Shown here piece by piece: positions 39,224-51,455 of a stretch of DNA of 64,000 nucleotides; the first letter of the stretch is position 1, and every line of letters starts with the position of its first letter. The notes beneath the pieces are model-generated. The model did not search any database, was not told where the DNA came from, and saw nothing but the letters and a program-made list of their open reading frames with translations. Origin of the DNA: Mesorhabditis belari (lineage: Eukaryota; Nematoda; Chromadorea; Rhabditida; Rhabditidae); assembly GCA_958450365.1 (NCBI GenBank), contig CAUEEP010000074.1:186001-250000 (forward strand), given 5' to 3'. The position numbers were made by a program, and so were the translations under genes.

Positions 39224-40176
39224 CGACTTTTGTGTCCCTTACTAAAACATTCAACTTTATTTGCAGTGAGACATATCTAGTAAAAACAAAGCCCTGAAAA
39301 ACTTAAAGCAACAAGAAATTCGGAACTCACCTTGAGAATATTGAAATTGTGGAGTTGAATTTAGCTAAGAGAACGCGATAATATTATTCACAAGTAATGT
39401 TTTGTTCACCTTGGCTTTTTGAGCCAGAAATTCATTTCGTAAAATAAAAAAGTCGTGCTGATACGGATGAATGTGCCCCAAACCCTTTTGTGCCCAAAAA
39501 AATTTTTGATAAGAGAAAAACAAAAATTTTATTGCGAGAAAAATTGCAAGGAAAAACAAAAGTTTTGTTGCGAGAAAATTGTGTCATTTTCTAGTTATAA
39601 GAATATTTTTTGAATTTAAAGAGCTTTTTAAATTCAAAAAACCGTTTCTTTTGTTTTTATCCTTATCTTCAAACTAGAACGGCTTCGTTTTTATCCTTAT
39701 CTTCAAACTAGAACGGAGCAAACATTTGTTCTTTTTTTTTGTGTTTACTCTTTCTGCCAATGTTGAATGCTCTATTTGAAGGAAAGCTTGTTCTTTGGAT
39801 TGAAAGTTTGATTGAATTCATAGTCCACCAGTCGAACTGAATGATTCGAGCACGCGCATGGCGTTAAACTGATAGTCAATCACGTTTTCGGTTCGGGGTA
39901 ACCAGGGTATACGCAGCTTATTTACTTGATCAACGCAGATTGTCAGGATTGCATTATTTCACAGTTTGTCTCCATACTTTGTGTGCTACTTACAAAATAA
40001 TTTCCTTTTTCGAAAAGATCAAAATTTATTTCATAAAATGCAAGATAAAGCACGAATACGAGCACAAATATCTGTACAATGGGCGGTTAAGGGGTCAATC
40101 AGATCAGTTTGCTTCAAAATTTAAGGAAAAACAAATTAAGGCTATTTCGAGTCACAATTACAATGACATATACAGT

Positions 40177-41851
40177 TCACAAAAGTCGGAAAAAAGCGGC
40201 AACGAAAAGAAGTTGCCGCAATGGGGAAAGAATGACCACAGAGTTGAGGTATTGATGATTGTAAACGTTGCCGGAAGACTGGTCAATCTTGATGTTGATG
40301 TTGTTCTCTCTTCCCTTGCCGCTTTTCGACCCTTTCAACACTCCACCAACCATCTCTTGCACCATGTTCATCTGCGCGTGCAGCTTTTCGATGTCGCTGC
40401 AACATGCAATCGTCTAACTTTTTCTGGAGAAGGGTATCGAATGTAAATTAAACCTAATGACACAATCTTGCGCTACCCAATAGACCTGGGAACTTTCGGC
40501 GTGAACGATAATAGGTGTGCAACGGAAAATGGCATATCTCGGTCAATTTCACTGTGATATTTTTGATTTTGATATCAATTGACGCAGAATTTAATTTTCT
40601 ATCGATTGAAATCAAAGACAAAACAATTGGAGTGAAATGACCAAGATATGGCATTTCTCAGATACCAATTGACGTTCAAACCGAAAATTTCCAGATCTAT
40701 TATTCAATAAGGCTAACCTTTAAAGAAATATGAAAAAAGCAACCATTAGGTAAGGGGCTACTTTATAGGTTTGTGATTCGTTTTAAACGAAAGGGCAAAC
40801 TAGAAAATTCATTGGGTTTCGAGGGTCACCCAAATCCAACTACCTATTCTAAGTTACTTTTTGATATTTTCAAAGTTTTTCTAGGGTTTTTGGATGCCAT
40901 GAGCACGAATTTGAAGTTTTTTTTAAGATTTGAGAGCTTTAGAGTATTTTTTGATGACCTTAAGACCCTATAAACTTTTTTAAATCTATGAAAATAAATT
41001 TTCTATTCGAAAGTGCTCGGATTCAATTTCTGACAACCAATTGAACCAAAAGTAACACTGTTTGAGGTTTACCGATTATCTTGGAGATGGCGATTCTCTT
41101 GTTGACACAACTCCAATCTAGAAAAGCCCTCGATTATGAGACTCCATGAGTGGACTAACTTTTTTTGCAATTCGTTGACATTTCCCATCAGCTCGACAGC
41201 GTTTTTCTGTATTCTCTCGTTTTCGGCTCGATTTTCAACATTTCTAAAAAGTAAGCTATTCCTTTCCTTCAAAAAATGCTTTTCCTCACGTTTCGTTGAT
41301 TTTTTGTTCCAATTCTCGCAATTCTTCTTTTTTTAGATTTCTGGAATCAGAGGATTTTCTTTGTTTTTAAATGATTAACGTACAATTGATCTCGACAAGT
41401 TTCAACCAAAATCCTATCCTCACAAGCCGCCGATGTTTTATTGCTAGAAGCTATAGTTGAAATAATTCAAAGACTGCATACAAATATTGTATAGAAACAG
41501 CTTTTTGCTTTATAGATTGCTAAAAATTGCTGATATTTAACAAGAGTTATTCGCTACTTTATAGAAAACTATTGTATTAATCAGCTTTGAGTTTTTGCAA
41601 TGCGCATTTTTGATTCTTTGAACAATTGTTTCCAAGAAAACAAACTCTTTGCTGTCGAGGGCTTGACCGGCAAAAACATCGCCGACCACAAAGATTACTG
41701 CAAAACTGAAAACCATTAACGATACGAGAAAAACGATGGTCTTCCGCTTCCCATCTCCGCTTTCTCCGATAGCTGCTCTAAATTTGCTTCACTTTAAAAA
41801 CATTAAAAGTTTTGTAAATTACGGTAACGGCTTGTAGAAGTGTTCGCTCAT
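40177..41851 (-). CDS. Gene X, right-arm copy
   Basis: Exons 41823-41851, 41646-41777, 41384-41443, 41290-41340, 41160-41243, 41073-41117 and 40177-40396 give 206 residues in the same phases as the left copy. The first intron is 45 nt. The donor after exon 4 is gtgagg, closer to consensus than the left copy's gtgggg. Relative to the left copy the motif is DQSSGN rather than DLSSGN and the tail is LLFVAAFFRLL. The left copy has an extra tandem duplication just after exon 2, in intron sequence. Confidence 0.72.
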
Positions 41852-42424
41852 CCGTGCTGTGTCGTAAAAAAAACTCTTTTCTAATCTTTTGCAATGCTTG
41901 AAACCTATGAGAGTTCCATTTTTTTGTTGTTTTTCTCAAAAGTTAACTGATTGAGCCGAATGCGACTTAGATAAGGGAAGGAGATTTTCGAATTTTATGA
42001 TATCAGAATAAGCAAATTATTACGATCCCCTTATCTCTGATGCATACAGCTAAACAAGCTCAATCAAGTATTGCACAAAGTTTTGTTGCAGGACAAAATA
42101 TTTACGAAAATTGAATAAATTAGTTTGTAGAGTGGCCTTTGAGTCCAACTAAACGAGAAAATAGCCCAAATTGACAGATAAATAGAAGCTTCTCGGTTGA
42201 ATTGAAAGAAAACTTTTGAGGAAATATTTATTTGCTTTTTTAATTTTATAAACTTTTGAACCCTGAGGCACAATTTCTCTATTAAAACGTTTTCATTTGT
42301 TGAATAACATTATTTGTTCTGTTTCAAAACACCAAAAGTCAGTTTGTCTTAAATTGCTTCATCAAAAGAAATCAACTGCAACCTTTTATTGACAAAGGTA
42401 AATGAGATTAGCTTGTTGTAAATA

Positions 42425-42619
42425 CCGTATTCTCTCTAATAGTAGTGCACCGAGTTGATGACTATTTTACGATTTCTAAGTTTTCGCAGAAGCTCTAATT
42501 CCCCACAAGATCTCATCGTCAGCTACATTTTCCGTGAGATATAAGCTACATAAGCGGTTTTCGAGATTTCGAGCAAATTAGGCATCGCTCAGGGTGCACT
42601 AGTATTGGAGAGAATACGG
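42425..42619. mobile_element. Short TIR MITE (CCGTATTCTCTCTAATAGTA)
   Basis: 195 bp with about 25-bp inverted ends, flanked by TA on both sides (42423-42424, 42620-42621). The ends resemble pogo/Tc1-type MITEs. No ORF. Confidence 0.85.
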
Positions 42620-42844
42620 TAACTACAATTGACTTGGCTCTGTTTTACTGGGCAAATAGATATCAAGTTTAGTACTGGTACTAGGATTACCTTTGTACTT
42701 ACTTACTTAATTGGACTTACTTAATTGATCAATAAGGCGATCAATAGGTATCAATAGCGATCATTATCGTTAAAAGATCAATAACTAGGTCTAGTAGGTA
42801 CAAAACGCTAAGTTGGTACGCCACCTGTGGTTAAATTTCAGTTA

Positions 42845-43007
42845 CCATATTCTCTCTAATAGTAGTGCATCCCGCCGAGCCGAGTTGATGACTATTTTAC
42901 GGTTTCTAAGTTTCCGACCCCACATCCATGGATTCTGATAAGCGGTTTTCGAGATTTCGAGCAATTTAGGCATCGCTCAGGGTGCACTACTATTAGAGAG
43001 AATACGG
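42845..43007. mobile_element. Second copy of the same MITE
   Basis: 163 bp, same ends and internal phrase (gagttgatgactatttta), with an internal deletion relative to 42425-42619. TA is present on the left; the right TA is lost. Confidence 0.82.
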
Positions 43008-43155
43008 GAAAGGGGTGATTTATGGCATCTTTTTAAAAATAAGTTGTATTTGGTGGCTCGAATCGTCGACATTCTCACAAGATCTGCCAATCATTAGTGA
43101 ATTGCCTTTCGGTATTCGAAAATATCTGAAAAATTTGCACTTCGGATAGAGAATG

Positions 43156-43222
43156 ATTGGAGAAGAGAATGACCCTCACTTGCTTCGGATCGAAGCAAAT
43201 GAGGGTCATTCTCTTCTCCAAT
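43156..43222. repeat. Near-perfect 32-bp hairpin
   Basis: 43156-43187 and 43191-43222 are inverted repeats with a single mismatch and a 3-nt loop (gat). The stem includes gagaatgaccctca. It begins 13 bp beyond the stop codon of the minus-strand ORF at 43236-43571. Confidence 0.95.
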
Positions 43223-43235
43223 TCGTGAAATGGGA

Positions 43236-43571
43236 TCAAAATTGGGGCAATTTGCGCAGCGAGAATCTGCGAATCGACTTTGCTATTCCATTTTTCTGAT
43301 CGATCATCTCGACTTCAAAATCTTCCGCAGATTCACTATAGTACAACGAATGCGTGATAAATTTACGAAATCTCTGCCACTTCTTGTGAATTAAGTCTTG
43401 TTTAAAGACTTTAAATAGCAAGGTTATGGTAATCCACGGATTCTTCTCAAGAATCTCGCTAGCAATACGCAAGATGTTGATCAGATAATGAGAATGTGCG
43501 CGGCTGAATGAGGAAAAACTTGGCTCGATCCGATAGAGAACTGGGAAAAAACTTTGAAAATAAATAAGCAT
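43236..43571 (-). CDS. Hypothetical protein, 111 residues
   Basis: A single open frame rich in aromatic and basic residues (KKWQRFRKFITHSLYYSES, FEVEMIDQKNGIAK, RRFSLRKLPQF). Codon choice in its second half looks coding-like. Spliced upstream exons were not identified, and the family is unknown. It could be a terminal exon. Confidence 0.35.
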   Translation of the reverse strand: MLIYFQSFFPVLYRIEPSFSSFSRAHSHYLINILRIASEILEKNPWITITLLFKVFKQDLIHKKWQRFRKFITHSLYYSESAEDFEVEMIDQKNGIAKSIRRFSLRKLPQF

Positions 43572-43729
43572 TTGTCGAGAAAATTACATGTTTGGCAAGT
43601 GTTTAACTTGGAATTTAAAAAAGTATACATTTATTCAACATGAATTATGTGACACAAACAAATACACAATCCCTAGAAGATGTTGCAGAGAAAAACCCGT
43701 GTATGGGAAAAAGAGCTGTGATCTAGCTA

Positions 43730-43803
43730 CTGGGACCGTGACCGTGACACGAACCCGTGACCTCCCCACTAGGATACAAGACTCCTAACCACTCGTCCAT
43801 GCC
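43730..43803 (-). ncRNA. tRNA-like sequence
   Basis: On the minus strand TGGACGAGTGGTTAGGAGTC forms a plausible D arm and CGGGTTCGTGTC a B box. The anticodon arm does not close. 43810-44300 shows no gene. Confidence 0.5.
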
Positions 43804-44426
43804 GGCATTTGCAAAAATTGTCAGATAATTGTCTTCTGATAACTGATCCAATGAATAGTTCACAATCGAAAGCTTGCGGTGAACGAACGGGAAATGAAAA
43901 TCGTCGAGAGGTGAGCTAAGCTTTCCCCATCAAAACCCAATACCGGCATGTGCTCCCTGAGTTTGAGATCGAGCTCATGTTGAATATTGGATAAAAAGCT
44001 GCTATGAACCAGTTGTGTACATTCAAAGCTTTTTGGGTGTACTGGCCAGAGTCTTGAGGGTTTGACAAGAACAAATACCCGAGAGAAGCCGAGTGATCAA
44101 TAAGTAATTGGCTTATTGATTTCAGTATGTATTGTATGATTAAGTATCACTGTGCATTTCTCTATGATTTCTTTCACTTTATCGTTTGAATAAAGTATTA
44201 TTATTAAAATGGATGGCTCCGGAATCGATTCAATTCGCTCAATTTTCTATAAAAAGCGAATACAAAATGTTCATTACAGGCTGATTACTATTTCTTAAAT
44301 TTACAGATGTTTCCTGACTCTCAAAAAACACCTGTTTCCATTTTTATTTCCAATTCGTCCACTCTACTTTTTCGGTTCATTTGGTCACATTCACATTTGG
44401 CTCACCTTTCCCACTCCCAGACTCAA

Positions 44427-47400
44427 ATGTCAGAATATTCAATTCTCGAGACTCTTTATTTAATTCCACTTCCAATCGATGGCCTTATTTGCTCACTTAC
44501 CATTGGTATATTCAGTTGTGTGAAAGCTCCAGATCACATTAAAACGTTCAGAATGCTTCAAATTGCGATCATTGTAAGTAAATGTTAATTTTGTGTTGAT
44601 TCTAAGCGAAATGATCGTTTTGATCGTTACTTATTATAAGTGAGAGAGTATATCTGTGTGTCTGTCTGTTATGCGATTTTAGAAAAAACCGCTGAACCGA
44701 TTTGGCTGAAAATTTGGCTATATGTGTGAAATTTTATCTAAATTTAAAAAATCTAATTAGTTCTGAGGGTTAGTGGGACCGTTTTTTGTAAAAAGTGGAA
44801 TTACTGAAGCTCCTTTATACTCCGAGTGGTCTAAGACTGTCAATCTGGCGCTGCAGAAAGGGTTGTTGGTTTCAATTGGGTGGACAGCTTAAATATTTTA
44901 TTGGGCATTGACAATAACACTTTACCAAACTTTCAATGAGAATCTAGCTCATTTTAAGTCAATCTTGGTGATTTGTATCCAGGATTTCCGATTTAAATCA
45001 AACGCTCCTATTATCTGATAGATAAAGGCCATACATGATGTTTTGAAAAGCGAAGAAAATGTCCTTTCGATAAGAACGGCATTTTCAAAACATAAAAGAA
45101 GGAAGCCAAATTAGGCTGGCCAATTTGTGCGACTTGAGCGGCTGCTGTGATTGCAAGGTTGGTCAACCAAGTTTCTGTCCCTTCTACAAACTTCTGCGTC
45201 GACCATCAAATCCTTGTATCGTTTGGACATGAACATCGAGTTACGGCTGTTACGGCAAATTCCATTTCTTGCCCAATTGATCGTTCCCGACTTTCCTTTA
45301 CTTCGGCCTCCTTGAATTTTCCCGCAAATATAGCAATGTTGCAGGAAAATTTCCAATTATGCTAACTCAACAATGACGCACGTCAGTTTATCATCTTCAA
45401 TAGCTTCATCTTCGCTCGAACTCATCTCGAATGAAAAGTCCAAAAAAGAGTTAATTCTAATTTGAACCGTGAACCGGCAGCGAGGCTTGCCAGTTGACAC
45501 GTTGGCTTGCCAGTTGAGAGTGCCTTGCCAGTTGACACGTTCAAACTGTCTGCCGTAGCAGGAGATGTCAACAAAATGTTGCCGAATATGCCGAATATAG
45601 GAAATCAATCAGCCGATTTGTTTCTACTATTTTTGGTATAAAAAGCATCAAATAAAAACAAAATAATAGTTATCGGCGATAAAAATTTCTCAACGGAATC
45701 AGCCTCGATTGATACCCCCTTTAACATCTCATTTTAGCTATGTTCCCTATCAATCACGATTACTTTGTCCTTCTTTCGCCCCGTCGTTATCCCATCTTTC
45801 ACCATCATTTCAGCAAGTTCAATAAATCTCAGTCAAACGGCGATTATCATATTGGCTGTAAGATGAGATGGTTATTGTTTCTTGTTAACTGCAAATTTTA
45901 GCACATTTATTTATTTCTCTATTTCTTTCACCTTTTTTTACATTCGTATAACTTTTTTCTTCGATGTCTCACTATATCGTCTCCAGAATGGAAAATTCGA
46001 GTTCGACGAATCTTTTCTGTATGCAAAGAAAGCAATTTTGTTAATTTTTTTAAAATTAATGTTAATTTTTTAGTTTTTTTACACGAGCGCGTTTCTTTTG
46101 GTGATCGCAAGCGTCTTTTACGCTGACTATTTGGTGATTCCTTATCAACTACACGAAAATGATGGGGTAACTTTATTTGCATTAAAAGTTTTTAGAGAAA
46201 AATACAATTGAACAATTCTTAGATCAAATCTTCAATTGATTGCTCTGTTCTTATAAACGATTCAAATTTTCCCCTGTCACTTGCATTAGGCGCACTTCTC
46301 GGGGTCACTGCGATGAGGTTGATCTTTTAAATAAATGAAGGCCATGTCGAGATCATACTTTAAACTAAAAATATGTTCAACTTATTTGTTAATTAAAACC
46401 GAAGTAACTTAAATCGTCTCAAAGTTTTGCTTTTAGTTGGTTCATTGCTATTGTAACTCTTTTATACAAACTTCCTCATCTCGGACCTCCTCTGAGTATC
46501 AAAATACTAACGATGCATCAACAATTATTACGGGTTTCGTTAGTTCAGGTACATGAGTGGATTCTCGGATCATATTTATTAGATACTCCGGAAAATAACA
46601 GCATTTTCCTTAAAGATTTCCAATTGCAAAAACTTTTATGTAAAAAAATCAAATGAATCAAAATAACAACCGTTAGAATCAATGTACTTTTATCAACGCG
46701 TAGCCAGTTTTTCGATCCCTGCAACAAAAAAGTCGGGCTGTCTAGAGGCGATGAAGTCGATAGAATTTGTTTTCGATGGAATTTTTCACCTTTGTTTCGT
46801 TCTTGAAAACTTTATCTCGACCTCGAGGTTTCAAAAAAGAAACCGACCGGCCGATTTCGTGTTCACAGATCTATTCAATAATCCTACTAGGGAATTTTGT
46901 CAAGTCAAGCTCGAGTTTTCACATGCGCTTTGGCCCATCTGATAGACTTTTCATCAAGGGTTCCGGTGAAACTAAAAGCAGCTTCAGAATCCCCGATGAA
47001 AACTCTATCAGATGGGCCAAGGCTCATGCGAAAACTCGATCTTGACTTGACAAAATTCCCGAGTTAAAACCCTCACTTAAACGAATTGCAAAAAAAGTGT
47101 CATTAAAAATATCTAGATCATCTTTTTGGTGACAATATGTGTTCTACCTTTGATTATAGTGGTTTTATCAACATTTGTTCTAGATAAGCAAACCAGTAAG
47201 TATTTAAAAATACTATTTATAAGGTTTCCTTTTCAGACAAAATTTTACCCTATGCACTAATAATAACCACTTTCCATTCTTCCGGCAATTGTCTCATCGT
47301 TCTTTTTGTGACAAAATATTATCGAGATCTTTTCATTAAACTTTATCAGGTAAGTGAATAGAAAAAGAATGAGAAATTGACCACAATATGATTAGATTAT

Positions 47401-47507
47401 TTTGTTTTCAGCGTCTCAAAGAACGATTCAAATCACGAATTGGAGATTCCACTGCGTGTAAAACACAACAACGGAGGCCTTATGTCATTCGACCTGATGA
47501 AAAATGA
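44427..47507 (+). CDS. Nematode 7TM chemoreceptor, copy 2
   Basis: Nine exons (44427-44573, 45738-45857, 45902-46018, 46074-46166, 46223-46317, 46437-46548, 47117-47195, 47237-47349, 47412-47507) give 323 residues. It is the direct-orientation paralogue of 22471-25084: same exon plan, same phases. Exon 6 is 9 nt longer (HLGPPLS region). The C-terminus continues through RRPYVIRPDEK, where copy 1 stops early. Intron 1 is about 400 bp longer than in copy 1 through inserted sequence near 45.1-45.6 kb. Confidence 0.85.
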
Positions 47508-47675
47508 AAATATCAACTTTTTGTGCTTTATCTGATAGCTAACAGTTCGATGTCTATAAAATCTTAATTTAAACTTCATCTTCAAGCGCATTTTCGGGAT
47601 CCTTAAAAGATATATCCTTTGGTGATCAAATTTCTGATTGGTTGAAAAAGTGGATCGAAAAGCCGAGTATGAATT

Positions 47676-47861
47676 GACGAAATACTATCGAGATCTTTTC
47701 ATTAAACTTTATCAGGTAAGTGAATAGAAAAAGATTGAGACATTGCCAACAATATGATTAGATTATTTCGTTTTCAGCGTCTCAAAAAACGATTCATATC
47801 ACGAATTGGAGATTCCACTGCGTTTGGCACAAGAACGAAAGCCTTATTTCATTCGACCTGA
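47676..47861 (+). pseudogene. Third chemoreceptor copy, last two exons only
   Basis: The end of exon 8 (from TKYYRDLF, 47676-47715) and exon 9 (47778-47861) are repeated directly behind copy 2. Its last exon reads to a TGA in a third alternative frame (ALFHST). It was probably left by unequal exchange. Confidence 0.85.
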
Positions 47862-50239
47862 TGAAAAATGAAAATATCAAATTTTTTTGTGCTTTATCTG
47901 ATAGCTAACAATTCGATGTCTTAATCTTAATTTAAACTTCATGTTCAAGCGCATTATTTTTCAGGATCCTTAAAAGATATTTCCTTTGGTGACCAAGTTT
48001 TTTGTTGGTTGAAAAAGTGGTTCGAAAAGCCGAGTATGAATTGATATGAGCCGTGAATCAACCCATTTTCAACTCACGGATTATGCTTGGTCAAGAGCTT
48101 TCTCTGATAATCGACTTATTGTTGAAGCACCAACTCAAAAGATAAGAGAAAAACGAGAGAACATTCATTTGAAGAGAGGTTTCTATTGATCTTCTTTTTC
48201 ATTGTGGCTTCACTGCAACAGATTGAGATTCAAAAATCCGTTGAATCAACGACTAATTTTCTTTTTGGCTATGACTGGTTGGCTATGACAATGTAACGCC
48301 TGAACCGCCAAATCCACCACAACCGTCATTCAGTTCAGATTGTCACAATAGTAGGTTCTTTGAATTTGAAATATTAAGCAAATCTAGACTTAGGTTAGGT
48401 CTTTGTAAGCATTCTAACCGAATCTCAGAAAGTTTTAATCACTTGAACCGCTTGAATTCAAGTCTGATTTGGTAAAATCTCTACAAAAGCCAAATCCAAT
48501 GGCTCGCAATTGCCCTTGACCTAGGATTTGAACCTTGCTGTTGGATTTAGTCCAATTTGCCTTAACTCTTAGCTTAAGCTTGACTTATTTCCAGGGTATA
48601 CTGTTCTACAGTTTCTCAAAAATTAGTGCAAAGTGAGACAGAATAATCTACTATGTATAAAAGAGAAGTGTCCGTCTGTCTGTTCGTCCATCTGTCTGTC
48701 CGTCACACCCTGGATGTCGACTTTCTGTGAACCGATTTCGACAAACTATTTTTGATGGATAGAGAATTAAGAATGAATAAACACATACTTTTTGGTCAAA
48801 ACAAGTTTTTCATTAAAAATCCGTAAAAAGAAATCAGAAAAACCGCTTAGCCATGCTCCTTTTAGCCTTCGACGGCCCTTGGGAAGGGCGTGGTCGAGGT
48901 GATTAGCTGTCCCGTCTACAAAACGACTGCGCTAAGGGGGGGTCGGGTTCGATTACCGTCCGTTCCAAACTTTTTTGCTTTAGATTTTTTCAAGCATGGA
49001 GTTGAAGTATGCAAATTTGGGTTGCCTCAGGTCGAAGGTACGGAGCGGAGGGGGGGAGCCGCGACGTTCGACGTTAGACATTGCGACGTTAGTCGCGCCG
49101 CGCGCATCCAGTCCAGATGTCGTTATTGCTGCGGAGGGTATCAGGGTTGGTCCCGATATTGCTTCGAAGATTCAAAGATGTTCCTAAAGTGTACATTGAA
49201 GTGCACATTGACAATTATTTGTCAGTTCTTTTTAGCAGTATTCTTGAAGCAACCGAAAAACACGAACCATTCGCCTTAGCGGTGACAGGGGCGTTTTCGA
49301 AGCTATTTTGAATCTTTGCCGGAATCCCAAAAAAAGCTTGATTTCAGTAGTTAGGGCACAGGTTTTGTGAAAAGTTTAAAGATTAGGTTCGTTGTTGTAC
49401 CCATGAAACCCGTTTGAAAACTGAAAAGCATTCTGAGCGCTGAATTGAGTAAATAAGAATTTATTTATATCAATTAATTTATTGAATTCTTTTTATCTTT
49501 TATTTATAAAGTTGATCTTTTTGCCAGCATTTTGCAAACAAAACGGGGATAAGTGTCGTAGTCGTGATCAGCTACCCACCACTGTTTCGGATTCGAGAAC
49601 ATACTTGTGCATGATGGATCGTTGGTCAATATGAACAATATGAATTGAAAACGATAGTATTCTTAAAAAATCAATACAAATTTGATTCTCATCTAAATAT
49701 TATCTTGGACAAACAATTTTAAGCACTATTGGTCTACAGAATTTAAAAATAAGGGCTCAACTGTCCTGGTTTGACTAGATAAACGTCTTGTATTCAAAAT
49801 CTGAACGGAATTTCAAAAATAATAGCTTTATTAGGTTATTAGGGGCAACATATTTCATTGGCAACTTTCCGATATTTTATTGGCAACTTTCCACCCCTTG
49901 AATGATAGAAAAGCTCTTTATTGTAGCGACAAAGTCCAAAATCTGAGAGCTAATCTTTGAATAATCTTTTTGCTTATTCACTTCACTCACCTTAGCCATT
50001 TTATTTCTTGTCACTAAAATATTTCTTGCTGCAACATCTCGATGAATTATGTTTTTGTCGGATTAGAACGTCTGGAAGTGGTTGTTTTTAAAACGATCAA
50101 GACTTTCTTTACCAAGGCATCGCTGATTTGCCAAGCGATTGGGACCAAATAGTTGGATTCTACACACATGTACTCAATAATTCGATCATAATGTGTTTTT
50201 CTCATGAGTAATAGTATGATCCATAAAAAGGGATTACGA
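47862..50239. other. Repeat-rich intergenic region
   Basis: 47880-48240 is the chemoreceptor 3' flank. 48600-48830 has a gtctgtctgtccgt-type stretch also seen in the chemoreceptor intron near 22700 and 44650, apparently an interspersed repeat. 49300-50040 shows nothing recognised apart from a B-box-like tRNA scrap near 49590. The ORFs here are not supported. Confidence 0.5.
48884..48968 (+). ncRNA. tRNA-like (SINE-type) sequence
   Basis: GTGGTCGAGGTGATTAGC resembles an A box and GGGTTCGATTACC a B box. A G-rich run interrupts the region between the A and B boxes. A GC-rich tail follows to about 49170, unlike its surroundings, consistent with a SINE body. Confidence 0.5.
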
Positions 50240-50700
50240 CTGAATAACTTTAAAGTTATAGACAAGATTTTCAAGAGACTCAGTTTTTTTCTACCGTAAT
50301 CCGTTTTCTATATCGCACTATTACTCACGAGGAACACGAGGACTCTAGTCAGTACTACCAAGAAGTCGTATCGACGGAACAATGGAGAATCCTTTGGTAT
50401 GAGAGAATTGTCGACAACGAGGACAAGCTGTTTTTTTCCGCCTCCACTCACGCCGCTCAACATTTTCATCTATGTTCCTCTTTGGTTAGTGCAAAAAAAA
50501 CGCGTGGAGTTTTGCTCGTTTTAAAGTCATTTTCCTTTTTCAAAGTCCAGTTTCAAGTCTCTTATCGCCTTAAAAACAAAGTTTCAAGCGAATTTCTAAC
50601 TACAACAACTAATCTGGAAAAGCTTTTTCCTAAAAATGCTCAAAAACTTTTTACAGGCTTTATGTGTGCTGTTATCTTAATAAAATATACCTATTTTCCT
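50240..50700 (+). pseudogene. Inverted, degraded copy of TRPM TRP-box exon
   Basis: This matches 55500-55080 in reverse. The exon reads YYQEVVSTEQWRILWYERIV, but one extra T in the run before the proline motif turns FFPPPLTLLN into FFSASTHAAQ and the frame then runs through the intron to 50757. No other channel exons lie nearby, so it is a non-functional fragment. It ends in the same small foldback (atagtgcgatat phrase) as the parent. Confidence 0.8.
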
Positions 50701-51455
50701 GAATTTTTAGAAGAATCTTTGTATCAATCTTTTGTGTTTGAAGTTTTTACATGAAGTTTGATTGATTTAGTGAGTACCTATTTGCTTTCTTGTTTGAAAA
50801 AATAGTACTGCGCAGTACGAATAGAGTAAATACGCTAGTGGGGAATTGAATCAAGCTATCAGAAAAGTCTTCATTCGAAGAAAATGGCTTCAACACGATT
50901 CCCCCTCGCTTATCAGCATCTATTGAACATTCTTTTTACAATAGATTGAAGAATAGCCTGAAGGCATTGTTTCTGATCAGAAACTTAGCAGGAAAACCTG
51001 GACTAAAATTTGAAAAAATTCTTTAATTATTTCTCTTATCACGACTACGCACACAAATATAAAGCGTGATTTTGTTTGTTTTAGATTTGAATCACTTCGG
51101 CAAACAGACCTTCCTCAGACCAGGCCTCTATATGGCCAGAAATTTTATCAATAGAAATTAGTCGACCCTTCTTTCAAAAAATATTGATCATATTGGTTTG
51201 TGTTTTTAGTTTTAGTGTTTCCATCCTTTATGCTTATCCATCACTTTGCTATGACTTTAAAAAAGACCCAATTTTCTTGTTTTGCTAAAGCTTTTTTCTT
51301 CTTTCCTCATTCTTTTAAGCCTGCGAATTTTATTTAAATTCAAAGTTTGACCAAATAAAAGTCAAAAGTTTTGTTGTGTCTTGCAACTAGAGAAGCCTTT
51401 TTTCGGTTTGTTTTTCCTCTTGCTTATGGGAAATGATTTCAAAAGTCTTTTCTCT

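Larger units (their letters stand above)
31700..42195. repeat. Right arm of the large inverted duplication
   Basis: This is the reverse copy of 5345-16200. It carries transporter (31925-35215, +), small ORF (35727-35921, -), TTL T4, Y and X (all -). Its left end falls inside the foldback corresponding to 16.2-16.9 kb. Confidence 0.88.
42196..43155. other. Intergenic region with two MITEs
   Basis: Beyond the two MITEs listed separately, 42196-42420, 42620-42840 and 43008-43155 are AT-rich with no gene recognised. Confidence 0.6.

Noticed and set aside
39940..40446. 168-residue plus-strand frame
   Set aside because: It is antisense to the last exon and 3' flank of gene X in the right arm.
48890..49279. 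129-residue frame in a GC-rich stretch
   Set aside because: It starts inside a tRNA-like SINE and shows no family motif or splice context.
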